The notes: generated by a model not told the origin, from the letters alone. A stretch of DNA of 64,000 nucleotides from Sinorhizobium sojae CCBAU 05684 (GCF_002288525.1 NZ_CP023068.1:868001-932000), one strand, 5' to 3'; numbered from the stretch's first letter, positions 8,901 to 21,798 are shown. Numbers and translations are program-made.

Positions 8901-10433
8901 TCCGGCCATATAGGAAACGTCATAGCCGTTCATCTCCAGCCACCGGATGGCCGGATACTCGACACCGAAGATATAGTCCTGCGGCCCGGCTGAGAGGCCG
9001 CCACCCCTCGTGGTGATCGGCCGATTATAGCTAACCGCGTATGCGCGTCCTGGGGAGGAGTCGGTTGCTGGCCCGTTGCCTTGGTAAAGGTTGGCGCCAC
9101 CCCAAGGATTGTAAGCCTGCCAGGTCTCATCCGAAGTTTGAAAGATGATGTCGCTTTGACTGCTGTCGTCGCGCACGATGAACGGGATGTGGTTCTGGCC
9201 TGCAACGCCGTCCTGACGCACGAGCTTGGCGAAGTAGATCCCGGACGCCGCGTCGGCCGGAATCGCCCAGGAGGCTGAAATCGACCAGTTGCCGGCGTCC
9301 ACCAAACCGGTAGTGCTGTCGCGCAACGGTGTGGGCTGGTTCTGGACGCCCGTATGCTGAATGGTGGCGACCTTGCGAGCGCCCATGCCGCCATAGTAGC
9401 CAAGGCGATAGATGTCGATGCGATAGTTGCTCGAATTCGTATTGATCTTGAAACTGACGGTCTGGCCACGGTTGACGCTGATGTCGGTGGCGAAACCTTC
9501 GATGTTCGAGTCACCCGACCCGTTAATCCCCCACTCGCTCTCCGGATTGCCAGGCTTCTGGTTCTCGAGAACGATCGGGTTAGTCGCCGCGGCTGCCGCG
9601 AGGCTTTGTGAGGTGGTGGGGGCAGCCGCGCTGGTGACCAGGCCGGGCTGGATGCCGAACTGGCCTGTCATCGTCCAGGTACTGGTCTCTCCGCTGTCGG
9701 TCCAGCCTGTCAGGGGGACAAGGTTGGGCGAAAACAACGGATCGTTGGCCGAACTGCCGAATGTCCCTTGCCCGTTCGAAACATAATTTCCATCGGACAT
9801 CCGCGTGCCTGGGAATTGACCGTCCGCTTGGAGCACGTTGTCGGACGATTGATCGAGAACTGACGCCTCGGCAACATCCAGGACCGGGCGCACCGAAGGA
9901 TTCGCCCTGTGGATGACAACGGGGCGCGAATTCTTTGGCTCGATTGCGCCAGCGGATTCACTTCCTTCATACCCCGCCGGAGCGGGACTCTGCGGGAGAG
10001 CAAGGTCCCTGGAGTAGATGACGGGGCCGCGGACGCTGCGGTCGATGGAAGACAGCGAGAAAGCCGTCCTGAGCAAGTCTGCTCCCTGCACAACTGCGCC
10101 GCACGCTCTTGAAACAGCCGCTGGTGAGGGCGCGTCGTCGGCGTCGACCTGCCTGCGAGCGTCGGAGACAAGATGCTGGCGCCGCCTACGAGGGTCGTTG
10201 CCGGTCGTGGGAATAGCGCGAGCATCTTGCTCGTCGCGATAGGTGCGTTGCCCGGTGGCAGGCGCCCGCGGACCTTCCTCGCGGCGCAACGCGCCCCCAT
10301 GCGATCTTGTCCTGCGACCGATGCGCAGCCAGCTCAAGGACGCTGGCTCGAGCAAAATTGAACGCAGATCCCCAACCGCGACCATCACCAGGCATGAGAT
10401 GATCCTTTGCGAAATGGCGGCGAAATCATACAT
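4272..10433 (-). CDS. Giant modular secreted protein: amidase-like head, VCBS/cadherin-like and DUF4082 modules
   Basis: The product is 2053 residues from the ATG at 10431-10433; a GTG seven codons upstream is an alternative. After a roughly 280-residue variable N-terminus, residues about 285-770 resemble the large subunit of N,N-dimethylformamidase, including VGHDEYWS and SGNEVYW. Then come an Ig-like domain (about 792-885), DUF4082 (895-1035), two VCBS plus cadherin-like modules (1038-1495), DUF4082 (1500-1655), a third VCBS/cadherin-like module, and a final DUF4082 (1889-2053) ending PQLIA. No Sec signal peptide is evident and an HlyB/HlyD pair lies directly upstream, so type I secretion is inferred. 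No RTX calcium nonapeptides were seen. Role could be adhesion, matrix binding or secreted hydrolysis; substrate unknown. Confidence 0.85.
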   Translation of the reverse strand: MYDFAAISQRIISCLVMVAVGDLRSILLEPASLSWLRIGRRTRSHGGALRREEGPRAPATGQRTYRDEQDARAIPTTGNDPRRRRQHLVSDARRQVDADDAPSPAAVSRACGAVVQGADLLRTAFSLSSIDRSVRGPVIYSRDLALPQSPAPAGYEGSESAGAIEPKNSRPVVIHRANPSVRPVLDVAEASVLDQSSDNVLQADGQFPGTRMSDGNYVSNGQGTFGSSANDPLFSPNLVPLTGWTDSGETSTWTMTGQFGIQPGLVTSAAAPTTSQSLAAAAATNPIVLENQKPGNPESEWGINGSGDSNIEGFATDISVNRGQTVSFKINTNSSNYRIDIYRLGYYGGMGARKVATIQHTGVQNQPTPLRDSTTGLVDAGNWSISASWAIPADAASGIYFAKLVRQDGVAGQNHIPFIVRDDSSQSDIIFQTSDETWQAYNPWGGANLYQGNGPATDSSPGRAYAVSYNRPITTRGGGLSAGPQDYIFGVEYPAIRWLEMNGYDVSYMAGMDSDRLGSLIQNHKMFLSVGHDEYWSGQQRANVEAARDAGVNLCFWSGNEVYWATRFAPSISAGAQPYRTLVCYKETRAGPIDPDNQWTGTYRDPRFVSPTAVGGGRPENALTGTMFQVDSYRSDAITIPYDDANLRFWRNTSVANLQPGQTATLERNYLGYEWDASPDNGFRPAGLIELSSTTLPVNQYLLDYGTVTGPATATHNLTLYRAPSGALVFSAGTVYWAWGLDANHDLEATPVDPRVKQAMVNLLADMGIQPGTLEAGLVSASQSTDATKPVSSITAPNDGTALKVGAAVTISGTASDVGGVIAAVEVSTDGGATWHRAVGDENWTYSWVTPRAGTFTIKTRAVDDSVNLETPGAGRTVTVTGNNFFPASVTPPIVPDVDAKPIEVGMKFQSSVAGTVTGVRYYKSDLNIGPHTGSLWSSTGTKLATVTFTNESGVGWQAASFSNPIAITAGTTYVVSYHTNYGHYTATGNYFTSPVTNGPLTAPTNAGVYTYSSASAFPSSTFNGENYWVDVLFNPASTSNTAPMAIADTADATEKGGVLNGSGGTTATGNVLTNDTDPDAGDTKTVSAVRFGTTNGTLGTALAGAHGSLVLNASGSFTYTINENDSAVQALRQSTNTITDVFSYTMRDTAGATASATLTVTIHGANDAPVLAAQTANQNATVGSAFSLVLPANTFADVDSADALTYAATTTSGSPLPAWLSFNAPTRTFSGTPTSADAGTIGIKVTATDLGSLAASETFNITVSTTPNAAPTAIADTADATEKGGVLNGSGGTTATGNVLTNDTDPDAGDTKTVSAVRFGTTNGTLGTALAGAHGSLVLNASGSFTYTINENDSAVQALRQSTNTITDVFSYTMRDTAGATASATLTVTIHGANDAPVLAAQTANQNATVGSAFSLVLPANTFADVDSGDALTYAATTTSGSPLPAWLSFNAPTRTFSGTPTSADAGTIGIKVTATDLGSLAASETFNVTVSTAPTTYSLFSPSDTPAQTSLNDGRQIEAGLKFQANVAGEITALKFYRSASDTGQNVLDLWTATGTKLASATFTNTAASGWQTVTLATAVSIAANTTYVASYHTTGAYVATDNFFTSAVTNGPLTAPASGNGVFRYGGTSTSGVFPNRASKGTNFFADVVFRPSTSNTAPMAIADTADATEKGGVLNGSGGTTATGNVLTNDTDPDAGDTKTVSAVRFGTTNGTLGTALAGAHGSLVLNASGSFTYTINENDSAVQALRQSTNTITDVFSYTMRDTAGATASATLTVTIHGANDAPVLAAQTANQNATVGSAFSLVLPANTFADVDSGDALTYAATTTSGSPLPAWLSFNAPTRTFSGTPTSADAGTIGIKVTATDLGSLAASETFNVTVSTAPTTYSLFSPSDTPAQTSLNDGQQLEVGVKFQSDVAGEITALKFYRSASDTGQNVLDLWTATGTKLASATFTNTAASGWQTVILATPVSIAANTTYVASYHTTGAYVATDNFFTSPVTSGPITAPASSASGGNGVYAYGGTASTGLFPTNTFAAANYWADVVFQPQLIA
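4771..7320 (-). repeat. Three near-identical VCBS/cadherin-like coding repeats
   Basis: Copies lie at about 4801-5466, 5971-6605 and 6655-7320, with offsets of 1170 and 684 bp (390 and 228 codons, both in frame). Copies one and three appear identical by eye apart from one base that changes Gly to Ala in the DVDS(G/A)DAL segment. Copy two differs at a handful of positions near its end. Such identity, including third codon positions, indicates recent amplification or gene conversion. It also makes this stretch prone to assembly collapse. Confidence 0.93.
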
Positions 10434-10584
10434 GGCCCTACTAGGGTCCTCCACGGGCTAGAAGCATAGACCAAACCGCACAAACAGACCGTAGCTATTT
10501 CTATCTCGATCAAAGGATTAAGACTGCAAGGAGGCAGGTCTTGTCCTTTCGTGGCCTATCTGAGTACCGCCAGTTAGAGGGCCC

Positions 10585-11969
10585 TCATGGCTCGCGGATT
10601 GCGTCATCCAAACCGCGCAGCAGGGGATAGAGAAAGTATGAAATGACGGTTCGGCGGCCAACCTTGACCTCCGCGGTCAGCGTCATGCCGGGCAGAAGGC
10701 GCACCGTTCCCGGGGGTGCGCGGAGCTGGCTGTCGCCAAGCGAAACACGCGCCTTGAAGTAAGCGGCCACCGGTTGACCGGCCGACACATCCTGCTGCGT
10801 TGGGGTAAAGGTATCGCGGCTGATCGTCCGGATGGCGCCAGAAGCAGTTCCGTATTTCTGAAACGGATAAGCATCGACCTTTATCCGGACTTCGTCGTCG
10901 ACCGCCACGCGGCCAATGTCGCGGGTATTGACCGCCACTTCTGCTTCCAAGGGGACGTCGAGAGGGATAAGTGTGACCATTGGCTCCGCTTCGCGTACTA
11001 TCGAGCCGACTGTCGGCTGGCCGAGATCGAGCACGACCGCGTCGGCGGGTGCAGTGAGGGCGACCATCTCACGGCGAAGTTCCATCTTCTTCAGCTCTTC
11101 GCGCACCGTCTCGCGCTTGCCGAGCAGTTCGACGAGTTGCTCCGTCGCAGCGCGGCGAAAATCCTCGATGAACGCCTGCCGGTCCGCCTTGAACCTTGCC
11201 AGGGCATGTTCGGCTTCCTCGGACTTGCCGCGCAGTTGTGACAGACTGGCGTCGACATCGAGACGCGCATCTCGCGAGCTGAGAAAATTAATGAGCGAGC
11301 CGCTCCGCTCATTCTTGTAGAGTGTTTCTCGCGCATTCTCGATCCGGGTCAGGCTCTCGCGCCGATCAAGCAGGATTGCCTCCTGCCGCTTCCCGGCCCC
11401 GATTGCCGCCAGCTGCCCGGCGATCTGCTGCTCAAAGTTCCGCAGTTGAGCGAGGTAGAAAGCGCGCCGCTGGCCGAAGAGCCGGACTTGCAGTAACGCT
11501 TCAGGCGATTGTCCCGCGATCTCGGGATAGTCCTGGCCGTCAAGTTCTGCTTCGAGGCGCTTGATCTGCGGATCGAAGGCGGCGAGCTTTGCCCGCTGCT
11601 GGTCGAAATCCGACTGACTGAATGTCGCATCGAGCTTCACGAGCGTCTGGCCAGCGCGCACCACCTCGCCGATCGCCACGTCGACCGAGCGCACGATCGA
11701 TGTTTCCAGTGGCTGGAGAATGATCGTCGGCTCTGTCGTCACCAGTTTGCCAGGGGCGACGACCACTTCGTCAATGGACGAGAGTGAGGCCCATACGATG
11801 GCCGTCGCGATAAGGATCATCACGACGTAGATTGTGAGCCGGGCAATCTTCGGCGGTACCCGCTCCTCCAATTCAACCGCGTCGGATTGAAACTCTGCTA
11901 TGATGGGCGTCAGCGGGTTCTCTCCGATGCGCGCAGCACCGGCTATTTCCTGCTGTTTGTCCAGCGTAT

Positions 11970-11973
<4 letters not shown>
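10585..11973 (-). CDS. Type I secretion periplasmic adaptor, HlyD/PrsE family
   Basis: This 462-residue protein has a short cytoplasmic N-terminus, one membrane helix (about residues 45-66, YVVMILIATAIVWASLSSI), a split biotinyl-lipoyl domain (VAPGKLVTTEP through LVKLDA), a long coiled-coil hairpin rich in Gln, Glu and Arg, and a C-terminal beta-barrel. It would link the inner-membrane ABC exporter to a TolC-like outer-membrane channel, which is not encoded in this window. The ATG at 11971-11973 overlaps the TGA of the ABC gene, a classic ATGA coupling. A GTG nine codons upstream is less likely. The giant repeat-protein gene follows 151 bp downstream. Confidence 0.93.
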
Positions 11974-14114
<2,141 letters not shown>

Positions 14115-14144
14115 CACCCGCCCCAAACGTAGCCGCGCTCTAGT

Positions 14145-14450
14145 TCAATTGAAGTTCGGCGACGCGTTGGCGGCCGTCTGCCCCCGCTGCGTGTCGTCCG
14201 CCGGCAGTTCCTGGATATCGCCGATCCGGCGAACCGCGCCGGCTTCGACAAGACCGGTAAGCGCTTTCTGCATGAGGTCCACGGCATTGGCGAACGCGTC
14301 CACCGGCATGATGATCCGTTGCCGGAATACCGGTCTCGGATTGTTCTTCTCGTCCCGTTCGACCGCGGAGAGAGACATTACATCAATCCTGACGATTGTT
14401 CCGGTGACGGTGATTTCGCCGATACCATCGGCATAAAGTTCGGTGCTCAT
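14145..14450 (-). CDS. Small protein of unknown function between cobW and the ABC exporter
   Basis: This 101-residue protein has an AGGAG ribosome site and sits 30 bp after the cobW-like gene and 30 bp before the exporter, so it belongs to the operon. The first half is beta-rich (YADGIGEITVTGTIVRIDVM). A helical segment (MPVDAFANAVDLMQKALTGL) and a disordered Gln/Asn tail follow. The layout loosely recalls DUF3467-type small proteins, but that is a weak impression. No signal peptide or membrane segment is visible. A role as chaperone or accessory factor for secretion is inferred from position only. Confidence 0.7.
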   Translation of the reverse strand: MSTELYADGIGEITVTGTIVRIDVMSLSAVERDEKNNPRPVFRQRIIMPVDAFANAVDLMQKALTGLVEAGAVRRIGDIQELPADDTQRGQTAANASPNFN

Positions 14451-14480
14451 CCTAGACTCCTTACTGAACCGTAGGGTCGC

Positions 14481-15713
14481 TCAAGCGGCAGGCGCGTGCT
14501 GCCATGGTGGAAACGGATCACGCAGGTCGCGCGCAAGCTGCGGATCTAAGCCGGTTTCTGACCCAATCAGGCAATCGTCGAGCGCCGCGCGAATCCCTTC
14601 TTCGGCCAGTCCCGCGCCGATGAAGACGAGTTCCTGGCGGCGATCACCCCATACGGCGCTCCAGTGCTGGTTCAGCATTTCCCGGAACTCCGGATAGCGG
14701 GGCCAAAGCGCCCTTGGCACGGTCGCCCACCAGAGCCCCTTCGCCTCGATGCGACGCTGCGTCCCGGCGATTGACAACAGGCCGATCCAGTCGGGGCGCG
14801 TCGCCAGCCAGAAATGGCCCTTGGCACGAATAAGGCCGGTCCATTCTCTCGTCAGGAAATCCTGGAACTTTAGAGGATCGAAGGGGCGGCGCGCCTGGTA
14901 GACGAAACTGGTGATTCCGTATTCTTCGGTCTCGGGGACATGATCGCTCGCGCCATAGAGCTCCTTGTGCCACAGCGGATGCCTCGCCGACTTCGTCTCA
15001 CTGAAAAGACCGGTTTCGAGGACCGCGGCAAGCGGCAGGCGGCCGAAGTCGGTCTCGACAACGCGCGCATCCGGATTAAGTGCGGCGACGATCCGGCGCA
15101 CGGTGTCGCGGGTTTCGACCGGCACGTCCGAGACCTTGTTGATGACGACGACGTCTGCGAACTCGATCTGCTCGACCAGAAGGTCGACCAGGGTTCGCGT
15201 GTCATTCTCGTCGCGTGCCTCACCGCGGTCCGCGAGGAAATCCGTGCTCGAATAGTCGGAGAGCAGATTGACCGCATCGATCACCGAGACCATCGTGTCA
15301 AGGCGAGCGACGTCAGAGAGCGCGGCGCCTTTCTCGTCCCTGAAGGAGAAGGTCGCGGCGATCGGCAAGGGCTCGGCGATGCCGGTACTTTCGATCAGAA
15401 GGTAATCGAAGCGCCGGCTGGCGGCGAGCCGGCGAACTTCATTGAGCAGGTCCTCCCGAAGCGTGCAGCATATGCAGCCATTGGTCAGTTCGACCAGCGT
15501 TTCGCTCGTGCGTGAAAGATCGCCCCCCCCGCTGCGGACGAGATCCGCATCGACGCTGATTTCACTCATGTCATTGACGATCACCGCGACGCGGTACCCT
15601 TCCCGGTTCCGTAAGACATGGTTCAGGAGCGTAGTCTTGCCGGCCCCCAGAAAACCGGCGAGCACCGTCACCGGCAGGCGATCATCGCGCACTGTTCGAG
15701 GCTCCGTCTCCAT
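14481..15713 (-). CDS. CobW/COG0523-family metal-binding GTPase
   Basis: The product is 410 residues from the ATG at 15711-15713, one nucleotide after the stop of the 1799-aa repeat protein, so translation is probably coupled. Residues 20-27 are the P-loop GFLGAGKT. Cys80, Cys82 and Cys83 form the CxCC metal site (NGCICC). ESTGIAEP and NKVSD are further G-domain motifs, and the C-terminal third is a CobW_C domain with HFWLATRP. Relatives insert zinc, cobalt or nickel into client enzymes, or act in zinc starvation. The tight link to a metallo-amidase-like protein suggests that protein as the client, which is inference. The metal is unknown. Confidence 0.92.
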   Translation of the reverse strand: METEPRTVRDDRLPVTVLAGFLGAGKTTLLNHVLRNREGYRVAVIVNDMSEISVDADLVRSGGGDLSRTSETLVELTNGCICCTLREDLLNEVRRLAASRRFDYLLIESTGIAEPLPIAATFSFRDEKGAALSDVARLDTMVSVIDAVNLLSDYSSTDFLADRGEARDENDTRTLVDLLVEQIEFADVVVINKVSDVPVETRDTVRRIVAALNPDARVVETDFGRLPLAAVLETGLFSETKSARHPLWHKELYGASDHVPETEEYGITSFVYQARRPFDPLKFQDFLTREWTGLIRAKGHFWLATRPDWIGLLSIAGTQRRIEAKGLWWATVPRALWPRYPEFREMLNQHWSAVWGDRRQELVFIGAGLAEEGIRAALDDCLIGSETGLDPQLARDLRDPFPPWQHAPAA

Positions 15714-15714
15714 C

Positions 15715-18700
15715 CTACGCCGCCAGTTGTGGCCTGAACGCCACATCCACGTAGTAGTTGGTGCTGTTGAAGCTGCTTGTCGGGAACAGCCCGCTTGCAC
15801 CATAAGCGTAGACGCCGTTCCCTCCGTTTTGCGCCGACGACAGTGCCCGAAGGTTGTTGTTCGCGACTTCGGAGCTGAAGAAGTTGCCAGTCGCAGAATA
15901 GAAGCCGTTCGTGCTGTAGGAGACGACGTAGGTCGTGTCAGGCTGAATCTCGACCTGTTGGGCCAGATTGACCGACTGCCAGCCGCTCGCAGTCTCGTTC
16001 GTGAAGGTGGCGCTTGCGAGCAGCGTGCCGTTCGAGGTCCAAAGATACCCGGTATGCGGTCCGGTGTTGTTGGCGCCCTTGTAGAAGCGGATGCCGGTGA
16101 TCCAGCCGGCTGCGTCCGCCTGGAACTTCATTCCGAGATTGACCGCGCTGGCGTCGTTCACGGATTCGATCGCCGGCGTGCTGTTTGCGGCGAAGACGTT
16201 CTGTTCGGCGCCTTGCTGGGTGATATTCAACGAGACCTGGGCCGTTGCCGTTCCGCCGAGCCCGTCAGAGATCGTGTAAGAGAAGCTCGCCGGGCCAGAA
16301 TAGTCGGTCGTTGGCGCGAAGGTGACGACATTCGACTGGCTGTCGAATGCCACTGATCCGTTGGTCGCGCTCCCGACACTGGTGATGGAGATGGCGTCGC
16401 CGTCCGGGTCGTTGTCGTTGGCGAGCAGGGCCGATGCCTGGATCGAAAGCGGCATGTTGGTGCTCGTGGAGAAGCCGGAATCATTACTGGCCACCGGAGC
16501 CGCGTTTTGGTTGGCTTGCTCGTAGAGCACGTCGACCCAGTAGTTTGTGGCATTGTAGGTCACCGTGGGAAAGATGCTGCCGGTGCCGTAGGCGTAGACG
16601 CCGTTACCGCCGCTCGTAGCACTGGACGGCGCAGTAAGTGCACCGCTCGAATGGCTGCTGGCGAAGTAGTTGGGGGTCACCGCATAATTCCCATTGGAAT
16701 GATAGCTTGCCACATAGGTCGTCCCCGCCGAGATGGAGACCGGTTGAGAGAAGATCACCGTCTGCCAGCCGCTGGCGGTTTCGTTGGTAAATGTTGCCGA
16801 GGCAAGCAATGTGCCCGTGCTGGTCCAAAGGGAGCCGGTATGGGTACCGGTTTCCTGGGCGCTCTTGTAGTAGCGCAGACCGGTGATCGTGCCGCGGGCG
16901 GAGGCAACGAACTTGACCCCGAGTTCGACGGAATTGCCATCATTCACCGAAGCGTTGCTCGGGCTATCTGATTGAGCAAACAGGCTCGTCGTTTTGCTCA
17001 CCGTCATCATAACGGTGGCCGATGCGGTCCCGCCCCGCCCATCCGCAATGCTGTAGGAGAAGCTGGCCGGTCCGGTGTAGTCCGTGTTCGGTGTGAAGAT
17101 GAGACTGTTGCTCTGGCTGTCGAACGTTACTGTGCCGTTGGTCGCGCCGCTCACACCGGTGATCGAGAGGGAGTCACCATCGACATCGTTGTCGTTGGCA
17201 AGGACTGCGGAAGCAGCGATCGAAAGCGGAGTGTTGTAATAGACGAGGAACCCGTTGTCATTGGCGGCGGTCGGGGCGGTGTTCACCGTCGACTGGTTGA
17301 AGACCACGTCTACCCAATAATTCGCCGCCTGATAGGTCGAGGTCGGAAACACTGTGGCTGCGCCATAGGAGTAGACGCCATTGCCAGCGCTCGCTGTAGA
17401 GGCTGGGGCGGTCAGCGGCCCGTTGGTGCGGGGGGTCGTGAAATAATTGCTGCTGGCAATGTAGGTACCAGACGTGTGGTAAGAGGCGACATAGGTCGTT
17501 CCGGCGGTAATCTGAATGGGATTGGAGAACTTGGCCGTCTGCCATCCGCTCAGGGACTCATTGGTGAAGGTGACAGTCCCGAGAAGCGTACCATTGGAGG
17601 TCCAGATGGAACCGGTATGAGGGCCGGTATCGCCGGATGCCTTGTAGAACCGTATCCCGGTGATCGTTCCGCTGGTGGAGGCGACGAATCTCATCCCCAG
17701 TTCCACGGCGCGATTGTCGTTGGAACTGGCGCCCGTCGGGCCGTCAGTCGGCTGGAACAGCGATACGCCGACGGGTCCCTCCTCCACGGTCAGGCTGACA
17801 GTCGCCTGATCCGTTCCGCCGCGCCCGTCGGAAACCGTGTAGCTGAAGCTAGCCGGGCCGAAGTAACCGGCCGTCGGCTTGAATATCACATGGCCCGTTT
17901 GCGTATTGAGCGATACGGTGCCGTTCACGGCATCGCCGACCGCGGCGATGATCAGCGCATCGTTGTTTCCGTCGGTATCGTTCGCAAGCAATGCGGAGAA
18001 CGGTATCGTCATGGTCCCATCGGCAAACACGATGAAGCCGCTGTCGTCAGCCGCTACCGGTACGATGTTCGGTCCCGCGTTGAAAACCACATCAACCCAA
18101 TAGTTGCCACCGTTGTAAGTATTGCCAGGAAAGGTCCCCGCGTTATTGCTGTAGGCATACACCCCGCCGTTTTGCGCTACGCGAAGCGGACCGCTGGAAT
18201 AGGCAGAATTGAAATAGCCATCACTTACCGAATAGTAGCCGCCGGTATGATATGATGCGACATAGGTCGCGCCGGCGCTGATTTGGACAGGGATCGAGAA
18301 GGTGACGGTCTGCCATCCGGAAATCGGTTCCGCTGTCGAGACACCCGTCGCAAGACGTGTGCCGTTCTCCGTCCAAAGGCTGACGACGTGCTGGCCGACA
18401 TTATAGAACCCTTTGTAGAAGCGAATCCCTTCCACAAGGCCGTTGGTCGTCGTCTGAAAGCGAACGCCAACTTCCACACCGTTGCGATCGAGCACCGTCT
18501 CGACAGTCGGCTTGGCCGCCAGGGTCCACAGGCTCGCAGTCGCGGGCAGCGACACGGTTACCTGCTTGCCCGCCGATGGCGTCTCCAGGTTAAGGCTATC
18601 ATCGACGGCGCGCGACATGATCGTATAGCTGCCACTTGCCTGTACGACCCAGTTGTAGCTCCAATTCTCTCGGCCACTTGCCTTCCACCAGCTTTGGCCC

Positions 18701-21114
18701 CCATCGACTGAAACTTCGATGCCGGCAATGATGCCCCCGCCGAAGTCCTGCGCCGTGCCGGTGATCGTGACCCGTTGCCCCTCCACAAAGCTCGCGCTCA
18801 CATTTGGCGAGGTGATGGTTGACGTCGGCTTCGACGTGTCGGTGGATTGCGTCGCGAGGATTAGGCTTGCATCGAGCGTCTGTGGTTGAATGCCCATGTC
18901 GGCGAACATGTTCACCATCGCCTGCTGGACATTCCGGTCGGTTGGTGTCGCGGACCCCTCATGATGGGAATCCAGCCCCCAGGACCAGAAGACCGTGCCC
19001 GCCCCGAAAACGAGTGCCCCGCTCTCCGCCCGATACATGGTCAGGCTATGCGTCACGTCGGCCGAACCGATGGACGTCCCGTAGTCGCGCAGATAGGTGT
19101 CCACCGAAACCGTCGAAAGCGACAGGTTGATCAATCCAGCCGGCCTGAAGCCGTTCTCGACATCGGAGTCCCATTCATAACCGAGCAGGTTCTGCACCAG
19201 GGAATGGGTCTCCCCGGGCTGAAGATTGGCGACGTCCGTGTTGCGCCAGAAGCGAAGCTTGGAATAATCGTAAGGGATGGTGATTGTGTCCAGGCGATAG
19301 CTGTCGACCGTAAACATGGTGCCGGTCAGTGAATTTTCCGGCTCCTGTCCCGGATCGGCGAAGCGTGGATCGCGCCAAGTGCCCGTGCCCGTGTCGCTGG
19401 GATCGGGCGTGCCACCCCAGGTTTCTTTGTAACAAACCATTGTGCGGTAGGGCGTGCCGTTGCCGTCTATGCTCGTTTCCCAACGGACTTTCCAGTAAAC
19501 CTCGTTGCCGCTCCAGAAGGCAAGATTGACGCCCGCGTCGCGCGCGGCCTCGACATTGGCACGCTGTTCGGCCGACCAATACTCGTCATGGCCCACCGAG
19601 AGGTAGGCTTGATGGTTGAGCAGCAGGCTGCCGCTTCGCGCCGCATCGACTCCGGAGATGTAGGATACGTCGTATCCGTTCTGTTCGAGCCAGCGGATCG
19701 CCGAGTGCTCCACCCCAAAAATAAAATCGTGAGTTCCGCCCATCACGCTTGTATTCGTCACAAACGGGCGGTTGTAACTCACGGCGGTGGCACGACCGAT
19801 CGCGTTCACCCCGCAGCCGCAGTTGGGCGGCAGATAGCCGATCATGTTGGCGGGATCGACCGGCACTTGGCCGAAATAGAGGCTCGCTCCGCCCCACTCG
19901 TTATAGGCTTGCCACGTCGTATCGGACGTTTGGAAGACGATGTCGCTTGCCGAACTATCGTCGCGGACGATGAACGGGATGTGACTCGAGCCCGCCGTGC
20001 CATCCTCGCGGATGAGCTTGGCGATGTACACCCCCGAGACCATATCAGACGGGATGGCCCAACTCGCCGATACGGCCCAGTTGCCGGCATCTATTAGACC
20101 GCGCGACGTGTCGACGATCGGGTGCGGCTGTATCTGAGCTTGTGCAAGGTTAACATCGATCGTCGACACCTTGCGAGCGCCGGCACCGCCATAGTAACCG
20201 AGCCGATAAATATCGATGCGATAGTTTGTCGAATCGGTGGCGATCTTGAAATCGATCGTCTGGCCGACATTTGCGCTGATCTGCGATGCAAAACCCTGGA
20301 TATTCGAGCTCCCGTCGCCGTCAATACCCCATTCGCTTATTGGATTGCCCGTTTTCATGTTCTCGACGACAATCTTATTGGGGGTTGCGGTTGTCGTCAG
20401 CGCGGTTGCCGTAGACGGAGCGCCGGCTGCTGACTCATCGGTTGTGGACGTAGAGCTGGACTGAGGGCTGGTCGAAGGACTGGGCCCTCCACCCACCAAC
20501 CAGGTACTGGTGGGGGATGCGGTCCCTACGGTCCATGACGGATAGAGCGGCGTGGACGTTTGAGAAGTGCCGTCAGTCTCGGAAGTCGACGCCTCCATTG
20601 CGGATCCGGTCGCGGCACTATCGCCACGTAATTTGTGGAGCCCGCCGGTCTGTTGTGGGGCCGCGTCAGGACCCGAGGCGCCTCTTTCGATACCGATTCC
20701 GTCTCCGTCGCGACCGAAAGCGTCCAGATTGGCGGCCCCCTGGGCGAAACGTTCCGATCCGCTGCTCGCTTCCGACAATTCGCTTAAGCCGCCGGTGTCT
20801 CGCGAATGGTCGTATGTTTCGCTGTCGTGGTGAGGCTTGCCGAGAGCGGTGCCGGAGGTCGCATGGAGCATGCCAGAAGCGGCCGGACGGGTCTCCGGCC
20901 CAACGTTATCTTGCGGGGAGTCCGAGTTCCGCTTTGTCCGTCGGCGCGACGGTCCTTCGCGTTCGATATCGACACTGACGCCGGGCACCACGGTTACCGT
21001 GATGGCAGGTAGAGCTTCGAAAGTTGCATGATACGCGGCGGGGGTTTTGAAGACCCTGCTCGCACCGCCGCACACGCTCAAGTATTCGTGGTTCTCGAGA
21101 TGCATCCTGAACAT
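15715..21114 (-). CDS. Giant modular secreted protein: amidase-like head, four DUF4082 and three cadherin-like modules
   Basis: This 1799-residue protein starts at the ATG at 21112-21114. Residues 1-240 are low-complexity and Ser/Thr-rich with no signal peptide. Residues about 246-748 are the N,N-dimethylformamidase large-subunit-like region, with SVGHDEYWS and SGNEVYWK. An Ig-like domain (762-855) follows. DUF4082 modules (about 862-1012, 1115-1275, 1375-1532, 1638-1799) alternate with cadherin-like repeats carrying LLANDxDxDGD calcium-site motifs. It ends RPQLAA, close to the end of its paralogue at 4272. It heads the operon with cobW, a small gene and the type I exporter. Its repeats are more diverged than those of the paralogue. 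Likely secreted or surface-attached; substrate and function not established. Confidence 0.85.
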   Translation of the reverse strand: MFRMHLENHEYLSVCGGASRVFKTPAAYHATFEALPAITVTVVPGVSVDIEREGPSRRRTKRNSDSPQDNVGPETRPAASGMLHATSGTALGKPHHDSETYDHSRDTGGLSELSEASSGSERFAQGAANLDAFGRDGDGIGIERGASGPDAAPQQTGGLHKLRGDSAATGSAMEASTSETDGTSQTSTPLYPSWTVGTASPTSTWLVGGGPSPSTSPQSSSTSTTDESAAGAPSTATALTTTATPNKIVVENMKTGNPISEWGIDGDGSSNIQGFASQISANVGQTIDFKIATDSTNYRIDIYRLGYYGGAGARKVSTIDVNLAQAQIQPHPIVDTSRGLIDAGNWAVSASWAIPSDMVSGVYIAKLIREDGTAGSSHIPFIVRDDSSASDIVFQTSDTTWQAYNEWGGASLYFGQVPVDPANMIGYLPPNCGCGVNAIGRATAVSYNRPFVTNTSVMGGTHDFIFGVEHSAIRWLEQNGYDVSYISGVDAARSGSLLLNHQAYLSVGHDEYWSAEQRANVEAARDAGVNLAFWSGNEVYWKVRWETSIDGNGTPYRTMVCYKETWGGTPDPSDTGTGTWRDPRFADPGQEPENSLTGTMFTVDSYRLDTITIPYDYSKLRFWRNTDVANLQPGETHSLVQNLLGYEWDSDVENGFRPAGLINLSLSTVSVDTYLRDYGTSIGSADVTHSLTMYRAESGALVFGAGTVFWSWGLDSHHEGSATPTDRNVQQAMVNMFADMGIQPQTLDASLILATQSTDTSKPTSTITSPNVSASFVEGQRVTITGTAQDFGGGIIAGIEVSVDGGQSWWKASGRENWSYNWVVQASGSYTIMSRAVDDSLNLETPSAGKQVTVSLPATASLWTLAAKPTVETVLDRNGVEVGVRFQTTTNGLVEGIRFYKGFYNVGQHVVSLWTENGTRLATGVSTAEPISGWQTVTFSIPVQISAGATYVASYHTGGYYSVSDGYFNSAYSSGPLRVAQNGGVYAYSNNAGTFPGNTYNGGNYWVDVVFNAGPNIVPVAADDSGFIVFADGTMTIPFSALLANDTDGNNDALIIAAVGDAVNGTVSLNTQTGHVIFKPTAGYFGPASFSYTVSDGRGGTDQATVSLTVEEGPVGVSLFQPTDGPTGASSNDNRAVELGMRFVASTSGTITGIRFYKASGDTGPHTGSIWTSNGTLLGTVTFTNESLSGWQTAKFSNPIQITAGTTYVASYHTSGTYIASSNYFTTPRTNGPLTAPASTASAGNGVYSYGAATVFPTSTYQAANYWVDVVFNQSTVNTAPTAANDNGFLVYYNTPLSIAASAVLANDNDVDGDSLSITGVSGATNGTVTFDSQSNSLIFTPNTDYTGPASFSYSIADGRGGTASATVMMTVSKTTSLFAQSDSPSNASVNDGNSVELGVKFVASARGTITGLRYYKSAQETGTHTGSLWTSTGTLLASATFTNETASGWQTVIFSQPVSISAGTTYVASYHSNGNYAVTPNYFASSHSSGALTAPSSATSGGNGVYAYGTGSIFPTVTYNATNYWVDVLYEQANQNAAPVASNDSGFSTSTNMPLSIQASALLANDNDPDGDAISITSVGSATNGSVAFDSQSNVVTFAPTTDYSGPASFSYTISDGLGGTATAQVSLNITQQGAEQNVFAANSTPAIESVNDASAVNLGMKFQADAAGWITGIRFYKGANNTGPHTGYLWTSNGTLLASATFTNETASGWQSVNLAQQVEIQPDTTYVVSYSTNGFYSATGNFFSSEVANNNLRALSSAQNGGNGVYAYGASGLFPTSSFNSTNYYVDVAFRPQLAA

Positions 21115-21798
21115 CGCGCACCGCCCCGATTGTCCTTAGCCGCCGAATGGAAACAGTCGTTGACATTTTGATCCTGCCATCTTTGCGCGTGCATGGAACG
21201 ACACCAATCGGGTGGATCCATCTGCAAAAGTTGGTAGCAGCAAAGGGGCGTCCATCCACCGATGGGGTTACTGCTGCTGTCACCGCGTCTCTAGAACACC
21301 AGGGGTCGCCCGTTACGAAGCAATGCCGCGTTTCTGCAACTTCTGCGGAAGGTCCACCCTCATCGACTATTCAGGAGGGCACGCGTGTCGCTCCCTCTTG
21401 GCCGACTTTCGCGCGATCCAATTCGTGCGAGCGGCGTGCCCGCGCAGTTTTGGTGTCGCCCGCAAGAGATGATGCACGGGAGCATTTTGAACTGCACTTT
21501 CCCCGCGCCGAAAAGAAGGCGGGAGAGTGCGCGTTGGTCGGAAGAAATCGCCGGCATGGCCGGTGCCGGCCAGCGAGACTCCGGCCGACGAGGTGATCAT
21601 CCGTAGCGCCGAGCCGAGTGGTCTTTGGCAGCCTGCTTTGGGTGTGCTGGCGATGGCAATTATCCGTTGTATGGTCGCCATAACTGCTGCAGTATCCACT
21701 CGTAAGTCCATGCTCTGGCGGTCACCGATCGTCACCAGCCTCTCGCCTCTGTGATCGCGATGCTCGCGTTGCAGTGGGAACGTGAAAAGGTAGCCACC
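21115..21798. other. Divergent intergenic region, no gene recognised
   Basis: About 680 bp separate the minus-strand giant gene from the plus-strand beta-helix gene, so both promoters should lie here. Several short open frames exist, including one from 21367 to 21735 on the minus strand, but none shows family features or a good ribosome site. No operator palindrome was recognised. Confidence 0.5.

Noticed and set aside
15715-21114. RTX calcium-binding nonapeptides in the giant proteins
   Set aside because: No GGxGxDxUx series was found. The Asp-rich motifs are LLANDxDxDGD of cadherin-like repeats.
21147-21735. Small genes in the 21.1-21.8 kb gap
   Set aside because: The open frames on both strands lack ribosome sites, conserved motifs and sensible composition.
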